Origin: JAJYVT01 sp027339205
GTDB lineage: Bacteria > Actinomycetota > Acidimicrobiia > Acidimicrobiales > RAAP-2
Length of the DNA stretch: 37,970 nt
NCBI GenBank assembly: GCA_027339205.1
Contig: DAHWOV010000124.1
Coordinates: 1 to 37,970, forward strand
Direction: 5' to 3'
This document shows, one piece after another, positions 16,018-23,808 of the stretch. The notes below the pieces were generated by a model, which was given only the letters and a program-made list of their open reading frames with translations, did no database searches and had not been told where the DNA came from. How positions within the stretch are numbered: position 1 is the first letter of the stretch; each line of letters begins with the position of its first letter. The translations under genes and the position numbers were made by a program.

Positions 16018-16653
16018 ATGGCAATTCGACTCGGTGACACCGCTCCGGACTTCACCGCGGACACGACGGAAGGCACCATCCACTTCCACGAGTGGCTGGA
16101 CGACAGCTGGGGGATCCTCTTTTCCCACCCCAAGGACTTCACGCCGGTGTGCACCACCGAGCTGGGAGCCTTCGCCAAGGCGAAGCCGGAGTTCGACAAG
16201 CGCAACACCAAGCTGATCGGACTGTCGGTCGACTCTGTGGAGTCCCACAAGAAGTGGGCCGCAGACATCGAGGACACCCAGGGCAAGGCGCTCAACTTCC
16301 CGGTCATCGGCGACGAGGACCACCATGTCGCGGATCTCTACGACATGATCCACCCCAATGCCAGCGACACGCTGACCGTCAGGTCCGTCTTCATCATCGG
16401 TCCGGACAAGAAGGTGAAGCTGACGCTCACCTATCCCGCATCGACCGGCCGCAACATGGCAGAGATCCTGCGGGTGCTCGATTCGCTGCAGCTGACCGAC
16501 CACTACCAAGTGTCGACGCCTGTCGACTGGAAGGACGGCGACGACGTCATCATTGCGACGTCGGTCAGCGACGAGGAAGCCAAGACGAAGTTCCCGAAGG
16601 GTTTCAGGACTCTGCGTCCCTACCTCCGGATGACGCCACAGCCCGACAAGTAG
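16018..16653 (+). CDS. 1-Cys peroxiredoxin (Prx6/AhpC-TSA family)
   Basis: Thiol peroxidase that reduces H2O2, alkyl hydroperoxides or peroxynitrite in the cytoplasm. The active-site motif PKDFTPVC is at residues 38-45 with the peroxidatic Cys45 and Thr42. No other cysteine occurs in the 211 residues, so it is a 1-Cys enzyme that needs an external thiol for recycling. The long C-terminal extension (DWKDGDDVIIATSVSDEEA, GFRTLRPYLRMT) is typical of the Prx6 subgroup. AAGGGG lies upstream of ATG 16018. The gene has less extreme GC and many AAG, GAC and ACC codons, as in highly expressed genes. A 14-bp triple repeat lies upstream. Confidence 0.93.
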   Translation: MAIRLGDTAPDFTADTTEGTIHFHEWLDDSWGILFSHPKDFTPVCTTELGAFAKAKPEFDKRNTKLIGLSVDSVESHKKWAADIEDTQGKALNFPVIGDEDHHVADLYDMIHPNASDTLTVRSVFIIGPDKKVKLTLTYPASTGRNMAEILRVLDSLQLTDHYQVSTPVDWKDGDDVIIATSVSDEEAKTKFPKGFRTLRPYLRMTPQPDK

Positions 16654-16668
16654 TAGCCGCGACGGCGA

Positions 16669-16716
16669 GCCGCCGCGAGGGTCAGGCGCGCGAAGTGCGG
16701 GCCGCCGCGAGGGTCA
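16669..16716. repeat. 16-bp direct repeat between convergent genes
   Basis: GCCGCCGCGAGGGTCA occurs at 16669-16684 and again at 16701-16716. The second copy contains the stop codon of the acyl-CoA synthetase gene (minus strand). It looks like a small local duplication; no terminator hairpin with a T-tract is obvious here. Confidence 0.7.
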
Positions 16717-18561
16717 CCCGCCCCACACGCTCGGGTCGCCTGCCCATTCGGTCGTGCCGGTCCCGGTGCCGAGGACCTCGTCGCGAAGCGCGCGTTTGAG
16801 GAGCTTGCCAGCAGGGTTGCGCGGCAGCGGACGCGCGCGGAACCAGATGCGAGTCGGCACGCTGAACGCCGCCAGGCGATCGCGGACGTGCTGGGCGAGC
16901 TCGTCCGCACTGACCTTGCGGCCAGGACGCAGCACGACCACCGCGCCGACCTCCTCACCGAGCACCGGGTGCGGCACCCCGATCACGGCGCAGTCGGCGA
17001 CCGCGGGGTGGGAATAGAGGGCGTCCTCGACCTCCACGCAGTACACGTTCTCTCCGCCGCGGATCACGATGTCCTTGGCCCTGTCGACGATGAAGACGAA
17101 CCCCTCTTCGTCCATGCGCGCGATGTCACCGGTGTGGAGCCACCCTGTCGTGATCGCGCGGGCCGTGTCCTCGGGACGGTTCCAGTACCCGCGAACGACG
17201 CTCGGCCCCTTCACCCAGAGCTCGCCGGAGACCCCGGGGGCCACCGGCGGGGGGGCACCCCCCGAGAAGCCCTCGGGCACCACGGCGGCGTCGATCACGG
17301 GAAGCGGGCGGCCGACGCTGTCGGGTTTGCGGACGTAGTCCTCACCCGAGTTGAGGGCGATTGCGGCAGAGGTCTCGGTGAGGCCGTAACCGTTCCCGGG
17401 CTGCCCGGTCCCGAACGCCTCGCGGATGCGCCGGACGAGATCCGCAGGTGCGGGCGCGCCGCCGTAGGAGATGGACCGGACGGACGACACGTCCCGACGC
17501 GAGAGGTCAGGCGAGTCGAGGATGCGCATCACGACCGTCGGCACGCCCCCGAAGACGGTGACCTTCTCCTGCTCGATGAGCTCGAGGGCGCGTTCGGGGT
17601 CGAATCGGCGCATGAGCACGATCTTGGAGCCGGCCGCGGTGTTGGTGACGAGGATCGCGTGGCACCCGGTGGCGTGGAAGAGGGGCACCGTGAGGAGCGA
17701 GCAGGTTCGCGGCGCGCCAGTCCGGTCGCCGGGCGTGCCACCCCAACGCAGCTGGCTGAGCGTCTGGGCGAAGAACAGGTTCATGAGGTTCGTACAGGTG
17801 TTGCGGTGGGTTCCCACCGCCCCCTTCGGCTTCCCGGTGGTGCCCGACGTGTAGAAGATCGTGACGTCGTCGTCGGCGAGCAGCTCCACGTCGGGCGGGG
17901 TGATGTCGGCGGCGATCTCGCCCAACAGCTCGGCAAACGTCGGGCCGAGCGGCGCGGCGGCGGCTGTCTGCTCGGTGCCTGCGGTCACGACGGTTCGGAG
18001 GTGCTGGAGCTCGCCGACGTGCGGGGAGATCCGGGCGGCGCGCTCGGGGTCGACGAACGCGACCGCCGCGCCGCTGTCCTCGAGCCCGTAGGCGAGCTCC
18101 CTTCCGGTCCACCACGCGTTGAGCGGCACCACGATCGCCCCGGCGGCGACGGCCCCCCAGAACGCCATGACCCACTCGGGGAGGTTGCGCATGGCGATCG
18201 CCACGCGGTCCCCCTTTCGGATCCCGAGGTCGTCGCGAAGGCGGTGGGCGACGGTGGCAGCGATCCGGTAGTGCTGCGCGTAAGTCGTCCGCTGGTCCTC
18301 GTACACGAGGAAGTCGGCGTCGCCGTACCCGCGGGAGAGATCGAGCACCGACCGCAGCGACGGAGGCGCAGCCTTCCACACGCGCATGTGGGTCCCGAGG
18401 ACGTCGAGAGCCTCCATCTCGAAGAGCTGCCCGGGTCCGGTGAGCTGCGCGACCGCCTCCTCGTAGCTCATGGCCTCCTTCGCCGGCGGCTCTTGCCGCT
18501 GCGCGTCGGGCCGCTCGGGCTCTGCCAGCTCTTGCGACGGTGACTCGGCAGGCGGCGTCAT
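16714..18561 (-). CDS. AMP-dependent acyl-CoA synthetase/ligase
   Basis: ANL-superfamily adenylate-forming enzyme, 615 residues, that activates a carboxylic acid with ATP and CoA. The P-loop-like motif is IFYTSGTTGKPKGAVGTH, the adenine-binding motif YGLTETSAA, then GYWNRPED, TGWLHTGDIA with the ribose-binding Asp, DRAKDIVIRGGENV at the hinge and PRNPAGKLLKRALR with the C-terminal catalytic Lys. The chain length of the substrate cannot be read. ATG 18561 overlaps the stop of the oligoribonuclease gene (ATGA), so the pair is translationally coupled. The first 28 residues are Pro/Glu-rich; a later ATG at 18474 starts MSYEEAVAQL. Confidence 0.9.
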   Translation of the reverse strand: MTPPAESPSQELAEPERPDAQRQEPPAKEAMSYEEAVAQLTGPGQLFEMEALDVLGTHMRVWKAAPPSLRSVLDLSRGYGDADFLVYEDQRTTYAQHYRIAATVAHRLRDDLGIRKGDRVAIAMRNLPEWVMAFWGAVAAGAIVVPLNAWWTGRELAYGLEDSGAAVAFVDPERAARISPHVGELQHLRTVVTAGTEQTAAAAPLGPTFAELLGEIAADITPPDVELLADDDVTIFYTSGTTGKPKGAVGTHRNTCTNLMNLFFAQTLSQLRWGGTPGDRTGAPRTCSLLTVPLFHATGCHAILVTNTAAGSKIVLMRRFDPERALELIEQEKVTVFGGVPTVVMRILDSPDLSRRDVSSVRSISYGGAPAPADLVRRIREAFGTGQPGNGYGLTETSAAIALNSGEDYVRKPDSVGRPLPVIDAAVVPEGFSGGAPPPVAPGVSGELWVKGPSVVRGYWNRPEDTARAITTGWLHTGDIARMDEEGFVFIVDRAKDIVIRGGENVYCVEVEDALYSHPAVADCAVIGVPHPVLGEEVGAVVVLRPGRKVSADELAQHVRDRLAAFSVPTRIWFRARPLPRNPAGKLLKRALRDEVLGTGTGTTEWAGDPSVWGG

Positions 18562-19094
18562 GGGCTCCTGAACACCGTTTCGCGGTAGTAGGCGAGCTCG
18601 GCGACGCTCTCTTTGACGTCGTCCATCGCACGGTGGCTGCCGTGCTTGTGGGGTGCGCCTGCGAGCGCCTCTGGCAGCCAACGGCGTGCGAGCTCCTTCA
18701 CCGTCGAGACGTCAACCGACCGGTAGTGGAAGAACTCCTCGATCTCTGGGAGGTGGGCGGCGAGGAACCGCCGGTCCATGCCGATCGAGTTTCCGCACAA
18801 GGGCACGGTCTTAGGCTCCGAGATGTGGGCTTGCAGGAACTCGAGCGTGACCTTTCCCGCCTCTTCGAGCGAGAGCACGGAGGCCTCGATCTCTGCGAGC
18901 AGCCCGGAGCGCGTGTGCATGTCGCGTACCACGTCGCTCATCGCGTCGAGCTGCTCACGCCCTGCGGCCACGACGAGGTCCGGGCCCTGAGCCACGACGA
19001 CGAGATCGTCGTCGGTGAGGAGCGTGGCGATCTCGACGATCGCGTCCTTCGACGGGTCGAGCCCGGTCATCTCGAGATCCATCCACGCCAGCAT
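18558..19094 (-). CDS. orn: Oligoribonuclease
   Basis: 3'-5' exonuclease of the DEDDh family that degrades 2-5 nt RNA fragments (and pGpG). The 178-residue length is standard. Exo I MLAWMDLEMTGLD supplies Asp6 and Glu8; NSIGMDRRFLAAHLPEIEEF is Exo II and carries the third acid; HRAMDDVKESVAELAYYR is Exo III with the catalytic His and Asp. It is the first gene of a pair with the acyl-CoA synthetase, overlapping by 4 bp, and is divergent from dut with a 20-bp gap, so the two promoters must overlap neighbouring coding DNA or be very compact. Confidence 0.95.
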   Translation of the reverse strand: MLAWMDLEMTGLDPSKDAIVEIATLLTDDDLVVVAQGPDLVVAAGREQLDAMSDVVRDMHTRSGLLAEIEASVLSLEEAGKVTLEFLQAHISEPKTVPLCGNSIGMDRRFLAAHLPEIEEFFHYRSVDVSTVKELARRWLPEALAGAPHKHGSHRAMDDVKESVAELAYYRETVFRSP

Positions 19095-19114
19095 CGCTGC
19101 CAGAGGCTACTGCC

Positions 19115-19615
19115 ATGCTCCGCCCGAGGAACCAGACCGAAGGTCCGGTTACCATCGCCCAGGTGTCACAGGCCCTCTCGGTTCCGCTCCACCAGCTCGA
19201 CAGCGAACTGCCGGTGCCCTCCTACGCGCGCCCGGGCGATGCAGGGGCCGACCTGTACGCAAGGACCGACGTGCAGCTCCCGGCCGGTGGGGGCCGTGCC
19301 CTCGTGCCGACCGGCGTGGTGGTCGCGATCCCCGAGGGGTACGCGGGGTTCGTCCAGCCTCGCAGCGGGCTCGCGCTGCACCACGGCATCACGTGCCTCA
19401 ACACCCCCGGGTTGATCGACTCGGGCTACCGGGGCGAGCTGGCGGTGCTCCTCGTGAACACCGACCCGCGCGAGGACTACGAGGTACGGCGGGGTGACCG
19501 GATCGCACAACTGGTCGTCCAGCCCGTCGTACGCGCGCACTTCGATCCCGTCGGAGCGGACCGGCTCCCCGCGGCGCGTCGCGGTGCCGGCGGGTTCGGG
19601 CACAGCGGCCGGTAG
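19115..19615 (+). CDS. dut: dUTP diphosphatase
   Basis: Trimeric dUTPase hydrolysing dUTP to dUMP and PPi, which keeps uracil out of DNA and feeds dTMP synthesis. All five motifs are present in order: PGDAGADLYA, PRSGLAL, GLIDSGYRGEL, RGDRIAQLVV and the P-loop-like RGAGGFGHSG at the C-terminus. ATG 19115 has AGAGG about 9 bp upstream; GTG 19163 (VSQALSVPL) is an alternative closer to where family similarity starts. 166 residues, slightly longer than usual if ATG is used. Followed 29 bp later by the WS/DGAT gene on the same strand. Confidence 0.95.
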   Translation: MLRPRNQTEGPVTIAQVSQALSVPLHQLDSELPVPSYARPGDAGADLYARTDVQLPAGGGRALVPTGVVVAIPEGYAGFVQPRSGLALHHGITCLNTPGLIDSGYRGELAVLLVNTDPREDYEVRRGDRIAQLVVQPVVRAHFDPVGADRLPAARRGAGGFGHSGR

Positions 19616-19644
19616 CAGCGGCAGGCGGGGGCGCAGGAGGAGTC

Positions 19645-21153
19645 GTGCTGGAACCACTCTCAGGGCTCGACGCGGCGTTCCTCTCGATGGAGACCCCGAC
19701 GGGCAGGTTGCACGTCGCAGGTGTCCTGGTGCTCGACCCCCCGGAGGGCGAGACACGCGGTCCCGATCTCGCGACCCGACGGTTCGACGAGATCCGCGCG
19801 GTGGTGGGGGAGCGGGTCGGGCGGGTGCCGCGGCTGCTCCGCCGGGCCGTGCATGCGCCGTGGGACCTGCAGCGGCCCGTGTGGGTCGAGTCACCGGGGA
19901 TCGACCTCGACGTGCACGTCCGGAGGGCGACGGTGGCGGCGCCGGGCGGCCCCTCCGAGCTGGACGCGCTGGTCGGGGAGCTGCTCAGCCGCCCGCTGGC
20001 TCTCGACCGGCCACTGTGGGAGATGGTCGTGGCGGACGGGCTCGCAGGCGGGCGGACCGCCGTCGTGGCGCGCCTCCACCATGCGATCCTCGACGGCGTC
20101 TCGGGGGCGACCGCGATGGCCGCGTTCCTCGATCTCGCACCCGACGAGCCCGCCGAGCCCGCGGAGCCGAAGAGGGACGGCGAGGACCGGGCCGACGCGC
20201 TGACCCCGGAGGGCCCGGCAGGCCCTTCTACGGTCGCAATGTGGAAGTACGCAGTGAGCTCGTTCGCCCACCAGCTCGGCGCGGCCGGCGAGCTCCTCCA
20301 GCGCAGCGCGGACGCAGTCGTCGCGCTCAGCAAGCAGAACCGAGACCTCCTCTCACGCGGCCTGCAACCCCCGCCCGCACCGTTCAGCGCCCCGCGAACC
20401 CCGCTCAATGGCGCCATGACGCCCGAGCGCTGCTTCGCGAGCTCGTCGGTTCCCCTCGCGGACCTCGAGCTCGTACGGCGCGACGTGGGTGCGCACGGAA
20501 AGGGGGAGCCGGTCGAGCTCGCCGTGACCATGAACGACGTGATCCTCGCCGTGGTCGGCGGTGCGCTCCGGCGCTACGTGTCGTCTCGTGGGGAGCTGCT
20601 GCCCCGCCCACTGGTGGCGCTCGTGCCGGTGTCGACCCGGGGTCATCCGTCGGTCCCTTCGACACGGCGTGCCCACGTCGGCAACTACGTCTCGGGGATG
20701 CTCGTGCCGCTCGCCACGACCATCGAAGACCCGATCGCTCGCCTTCACGCGATCGCCGCGGCCGGCAGGGTGGCGAAGCGCCAGGAGAGCGTCGCCGGTG
20801 GTGAGCTCCTCGAGTCCCTGCTCCGGGTCGTGCCTCCCCTTGTCGTCTCCGCGGTGATGCGCGCAGTCGATCGCTTCTCGCTCTTCGATCGGCTCCCCCC
20901 ACCTGCCAACGTCGTCGTCTCCAGCGTGCTCGTGCCTGACGTGTCGCTGTGGTGGGCCGGGAGCCGGGTGTCCGCGGTGTACCCTGCCGGCCCGGTCGCA
21001 GACGGGGTGGGGCTCAACATCACGAGCATGACCTACCGGGGCACGGTCCACTTCGGCGTCGTCAGCTGCCCGAGCCTCGTGCCCGACGTCCACGAGGTCG
21101 CATCCCATCTCCACGAGGCGGTTGCGGAGCTCGTGGCGGCGGCCTCGGCCTGA
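19645..21153 (+). CDS. Wax ester synthase/diacylglycerol acyltransferase (WS/DGAT)
   Basis: Acyltransferase that transfers a fatty acyl group from acyl-CoA to diacylglycerol or a fatty alcohol, making triacylglycerol or wax ester storage lipid. The family catalytic motif HHAILDG is intact at residues 145-151. The opening LEPLSGLDAAFLSMETPTG and C-terminal NVVVSSVLVPDV, GVGLNITSMTYRG are typical. Length is 502 residues, slightly above the usual 450-480. GTG 19645 has a strong AGGAGGAG ribosome site. It may form a unit with dut. Together with the upstream acyl-CoA synthetase and enoyl-CoA hydratase it suggests lipid storage. Confidence 0.93.
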   Translation: MLEPLSGLDAAFLSMETPTGRLHVAGVLVLDPPEGETRGPDLATRRFDEIRAVVGERVGRVPRLLRRAVHAPWDLQRPVWVESPGIDLDVHVRRATVAAPGGPSELDALVGELLSRPLALDRPLWEMVVADGLAGGRTAVVARLHHAILDGVSGATAMAAFLDLAPDEPAEPAEPKRDGEDRADALTPEGPAGPSTVAMWKYAVSSFAHQLGAAGELLQRSADAVVALSKQNRDLLSRGLQPPPAPFSAPRTPLNGAMTPERCFASSSVPLADLELVRRDVGAHGKGEPVELAVTMNDVILAVVGGALRRYVSSRGELLPRPLVALVPVSTRGHPSVPSTRRAHVGNYVSGMLVPLATTIEDPIARLHAIAAAGRVAKRQESVAGGELLESLLRVVPPLVVSAVMRAVDRFSLFDRLPPPANVVVSSVLVPDVSLWWAGSRVSAVYPAGPVADGVGLNITSMTYRGTVHFGVVSCPSLVPDVHEVASHLHEAVAELVAAASA

Positions 21154-21217
21154 CGAGCTCGAGCGTGTGCCGGGGGCTCAACGTGGGTCGGCGGGCGCGG
21201 TAGAGTGTCCGGCACAC

Positions 21218-21293
21218 GCGGACGTGGCTCAGTTGGTAGAGCATCACCTTGCCAAGGTGAGGGTCGCGGGTTCGAGTCCCGTCGTCCGCTCCA
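21218..21293 (+). tRNA. tRNA-Gly(GCC)
   Basis: Complete 76-nt cloverleaf with encoded CCA. Acceptor GCGGACG pairs with CGTCCGC (21283-21289), discriminator T, then CCA. The D arm is GCTCAGTTGGTAGAGC, the anticodon arm TCACC-TTGCCAA-GGTGA with anticodon GCC, and the T loop TTCGAGT is closed by GCGGG/CCCGT-type pairing. Its 3' half is the attachment site of the element that follows and remains functional. Confidence 0.97.
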
Positions 21294-21297
21294 GGTC
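21244..21297 (+). other. attL: tRNA-proximal attachment-site copy
   Basis: The 54 bp from the anticodon arm of tRNA-Gly to 4 bp past its CCA are repeated at 25195-25248 with two mismatches (21266 C/T and 21291 C/T). The crossover should lie inside this block, commonly in the anticodon-T arm part. Confidence 0.85.
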
Positions 21298-21299
21298 AA

Positions 21300-21317
21300 C
21301 CGGGGTATTTGCCCCGG
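21300..21317. terminator. Hairpin between tRNA-Gly and integrase 3' end
   Basis: Perfect 6-bp stem CCGGGG / CCCCGG with a TATTTG loop, placed between the convergent tRNA and integrase C-terminal fragment. It is plausible as a shared terminator. Confidence 0.5.
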
Positions 21318-21327
21318 GTGATGCGCG

Positions 21328-21521
21328 TCAGGGGGCTTCCATCCCGCGGCTATCCCGCGGAGCAAGCTCGGATACGGGCGCAGCCAAGGCGGCCAGCGCG
21401 TCAGCGATCGCCCGGTCGCTGTCCCTCGTGGAGTGCTGGTAGCGGATAGCGGCGCGGGCACTGGCGTGGACAGCGCGGCGCATGAGGTCGGCGACGCTGG
21501 CCCCGGTCGCTGCCGCCCAGG
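21328..21521 (-). pseudogene. Tyrosine integrase, C-terminal fragment
   Basis: C-terminal catalytic end of a phage-type tyrosine recombinase. It reads TWAAATGASVADLMRRAVHAS then ARAAIRYQHSTRD, giving the box II His and the nucleophilic Tyr, and DRAIADALAALA, the usual tail. It begins exactly where the other integrase fragment (from 23310) stops after HDLRHSGL. Joining the two removes the insertion sequence and restores DLRHSGLTWAAATG, a normal integrase sequence. The stop is at 21328 next to the tRNA. The break means the enzyme is inactive unless the IS leaves precisely. The frame reading continuously from the IS into this part would start only inside IS sequence. Confidence 0.82.
21341..21360 (+). 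promoter_or_regulatory. Arm-type integrase sites, left (two copies, 11-bp phase)
   Basis: ATCCCGCGG at 21341-21349 and 21352-21360, 11 bp apart start to start, in the same orientation. The same 9-mer occurs twice near the other end of the element. Direct repeats in helical phase just inside attachment sites are what arm-type integrase-binding sites look like. They overlap the last codons of the integrase gene. Confidence 0.55.
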
Positions 21522-21540
21522 TCATTCCTGAAGGAGCGCC

Positions 21541-22076
21541 CTTTGTCAAGGGCAGCGTCGACCCGAAGGGGCGACTCCTTGCTTCAGTACGGGCCAGTTC
21601 TCGTGGCGTGAGTAGTCGCCACGAGGCGCGTAGAGACGACCCGGTCTCCGCCGGGGGATGACGAGGGCAGTCAAGGCCGCAGGAGCAACGCACCGACTCC
21701 GCGTCAGCACCCGCGGACCAAAGGTGCGACGGAGCGCCTTGACGGCCCGGGCAGTGTCGCAGAGCACAATGGAGCAGGAAGCCCCGCCGGGGGCTTCCTG
21801 GACGCGTCGTCTGGCGGCCCGGTGTGCTGAAGGGTGTTCAGTGGATCATCGCGTCAGCTCCTCGTCGAGGGATGGGACACGAGGTGTTCGTCTCCAGACC
21901 GAAGCGAGCTTCGGAGGGCACGCCACAGGACGCGGGTGCCGGTCATTCCTTCGTGCTCGTGCACATGGAGTGCTGCGGCCACCAACCAGGCGGGGCCAAT
22001 CAGAACGCGCGGCCACGCCGGAGAACCGGGGGCCATGACCTGGAACGGTCACGCGCCTGGTGGTGTCCGGACCGCG
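21541..22076 (-). ncRNA. Candidate bridge/seeker RNA region of the IS
   Basis: Non-coding DNA between transposase stop and IS end, rich in perfect stems: TCGTGGCG/CGCCACGA (21601-21624), GTCAAGGC (21670-21677) with GCCTTGAC (21736-21743), an 11-bp stem CAGGAAGCCCC/GGGGCTTCCTG (21775-21800) and CCGAAG-CGAG-CTTCGG (21899-21914). In IS1111 elements a target-choosing RNA is encoded after the transposase. Matches to the insertion junction occur here: GGTCATTCCT at 21941-21950 equals 21520-21529, and ATGACCTGG at 22035-22043 is the complement of 21517-21525. The exact RNA ends and strand are inferred. A simple stem between GGTCAT and ATGACC would be an alternative explanation. Confidence 0.5.
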
Positions 22077-23111
22077 TCACGCCGCCTCGATGGCCTTGGA
22101 GCGGATGGTGCCGTCTCTCAGGCCGTAGTAGACGAGGGTGACGATCTTTCGGGCCACGGCGACGCGGGCGACCTTGCGGGCGGCCGCGGTGTCGCCGTGG
22201 TTGGCGACGATGCGGGAGAAGTCGGCACGGAGCTTGGTGCCGGCCGCCTGGCGCTGAGCCGCCTCGACCGCCGCCCAGCGCACGAGGCGCGACCCCTGCT
22301 TGGTGATCGGGCCCCGCTTGACCGTCGTGTCGGACTCGCGATGCTTGGGCGTGAGCCCCGCCCACGAGCACAGGTGCGCTGGTGAGGTGAACCTCGTCGC
22401 GTCGCCGATCTCGGCGACGAAGACCGCGGCGAAGACCGGCCCGACGCCCGGGATGTCCTGGATGGCCCGATAGCCGGCATCGTCTCTCAGCTCGCGTTCG
22501 ACGTCGCGCTCGAAGATCGCCACTTGGTTGTCGAAGGCCTCGATCAGGTCTAAGAGCGACTCGACGCGCGCTGCGTAGGCGGGGGCGAGCTTCGCCCTTG
22601 CGAGCAGCTTCTTGCCGGCCACCCCGAACAGGTCGGTCATCGGCACGCAGACACCCTCTTTGGCGAGCACCGAGTACACCTGGAGCTTCAGGTTCGTGCG
22701 CAAGCTGACGAGCTTGGCCCGGTGGCGGACGAGCTCTCGGAGCTCGCGGACCTCTTTGGGGGCGATCCAGGACTCCGCCAGGCGTCCGAGACGGAGCAGG
22801 TCGACCAGGTCCTCTGCGTCTCGAAGATCGTTCTTCACCCTCCGGTGACCCCAGTTGTTGCCGAGCGGGTGCGCCAGGTGGACCCGACAACCGAGGTCTT
22901 CCAAGAGGTCCACCGCCCAGTACCAGCCGTAACAGGCTTCGATCACGACCTGTGGGTGCTCGCCGGCGGCCGTCACCGCTTTTGCGAACGCGAGCACGTC
23001 GTCGTTGGTCACCTGGGTGACCGCCAGGGTCTCGCCTTCGTGGCTGCGCTGGACGATGACGCTCCGGCGTCGGTGCAGGTCGATGCCGACGTAGGGTTGG
23101 GGTTGCAGCAC
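22077..23111 (-). CDS. IS110/IS1111-family transposase (DEDD)
   Basis: RuvC-like DEDD recombinase of 344 residues. The N-terminal domain has YVGIDLHRRRSVIV (first Asp), VVIEACYGWYWAVDLL (Glu) and NDLRDAEDLVDLLRLGRL (last two Asp). The C-terminal Tnp_IS20 domain holds DIPGVGPVFAAVFVAEIGD, FTSPAHLCSWAGLTP and KQGSRLVRWAAVEAA with the conserved Ser. GTG 23111 is preferred over upstream starts because AAGGAGGA (complement of 23117-23124) sits just before it and the conserved domain starts five residues later. No frameshift or stop is seen, so the enzyme may be active. These enzymes are RNA-guided in studied members. Confidence 0.92.
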   Translation of the reverse strand: MLQPQPYVGIDLHRRRSVIVQRSHEGETLAVTQVTNDDVLAFAKAVTAAGEHPQVVIEACYGWYWAVDLLEDLGCRVHLAHPLGNNWGHRRVKNDLRDAEDLVDLLRLGRLAESWIAPKEVRELRELVRHRAKLVSLRTNLKLQVYSVLAKEGVCVPMTDLFGVAGKKLLARAKLAPAYAARVESLLDLIEAFDNQVAIFERDVERELRDDAGYRAIQDIPGVGPVFAAVFVAEIGDATRFTSPAHLCSWAGLTPKHRESDTTVKRGPITKQGSRLVRWAAVEAAQRQAAGTKLRADFSRIVANHGDTAAARKVARVAVARKIVTLVYYGLRDGTIRSKAIEAA

Positions 23112-23309
23112 TTTGGTCCTCCTTCGTCGTGGAGTGGATGGTTTGGCAACCCCGAGTCTGCTCGGACTCGGACCTCCACGGCGAGGGCGGACCTCGCTGC
23201 GCTCTTGTGGCGTACGCGCCATCGCGCAGCTCCTCGAGCCGGCGCCGATCCCGGTTCAGCCACCGAGGTCTGTCACGCGGGAGCGGTCAGGCGCTCCTTC
23301 ATCACATCA

Positions 23310-23613
23310 GACCGGAATGGCGGAGATCGTGGAGGTGGAGATCGGGCCGGCCCGCTGCCCTGCGGGCATCGGACCAGGCGCGGTTGAAGTTTCGGGGCGA
23401 GAGGGGAGTGCCGGTCCCGGTGGCGAAGAGCCACGCCTCGGGCTCGGCGCCGGTGAAGCGCTCAAGGTGGTCTCTGACGGCGGAAATGATGTTGGCGGGG
23501 ATCGCAAGCGTGCGGATGCCCGCATCGGTCTTGGGCGGTCCGAGTACTGGCGCCTGACCCATCGGAGCCGTCCACGCCACGTCCGCGTCGACCTGGCGCT
23601 GCGCACCTACACG
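23310..23613 (-). pseudogene. Tyrosine integrase, middle fragment
   Basis: Catalytic-domain part of the split integrase. It reads RQVDADVAWTAPMGQAPVLG then PPKTDAGIRTLAIPANI, where PPKT with the Lys is the beta-hairpin motif, NFNRAWSDARRAAGRPDLHL and HDLRHSGL, the HxxR box. Just after HSGL the insertion sequence begins and adds ATG-TGA. Upstream of about 23613 no integrase similarity is seen: the box I Arg, the core-binding domain and the arm-binding domain are missing. So the gene suffered a 5' deletion as well as the IS insertion. A short plus-strand frame with biased codons takes over at that point. Confidence 0.75.
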
Positions 23614-23706
23614 CCGGTCCTCATCGACGCCGGCTTCCCCGAACTCGACATCACCGTTTCCTGGTGGGGGGGACAGCGGCTGCGGTTCGGCTTTCCGCCC
23701 CGCTGA
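23572..23706 (+). pseudogene. Possible 3' fragment of an unknown gene
   Basis: Plus-strand frame ending at TGA 23704-23706, reading VRVDLALRTYTPVLIDAGFP and then ITVSWWGGQRLRFGFPPR. Third codon positions are almost all G or C, which suggests real coding ancestry, but the frame has no start here and overlaps the integrase fragment. Not recognised. A hairpin GACTGC/GCAGTC with an 8-nt loop follows at 23717-23736. Confidence 0.3.
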
Positions 23707-23808
23707 GTCTCAGGACGACTGCGAAAACAAGCAGTCCCGAGGTTCGAGGTTAGCGTGGTGCGCGGGGCCCGATAGCCCCTCCCTACCTGAAGCAGAAGGG
23801 GGACATGA

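Larger units (their letters stand above)
21523..23308 (-). mobile_element. IS110/IS1111-type insertion sequence inside integrase gene
   Basis: About 1.79 kb inserted in the integrase. Subterminal inverted repeats GAAGGAGCGCC (21530-21540) and GGCGCTCCTTC (23290-23300) lie 5-6 bp inside the ends; the bases at both junctions share TCA (21522-21524 and 23307-23309), with no longer target duplication. It encodes one DEDD transposase, with a 180-bp flank before the gene and 540 bp after it. Subterminal repeats and long 3' non-coding DNA fit the IS1111 subgroup rather than classical IS110. End coordinates are good to a few bases. Confidence 0.8.

Noticed and set aside
9390..16716. Short tandem or direct repeats as CRISPR
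   Set aside because: Units are contiguous or too few; no spacers of even length and no cas genes.
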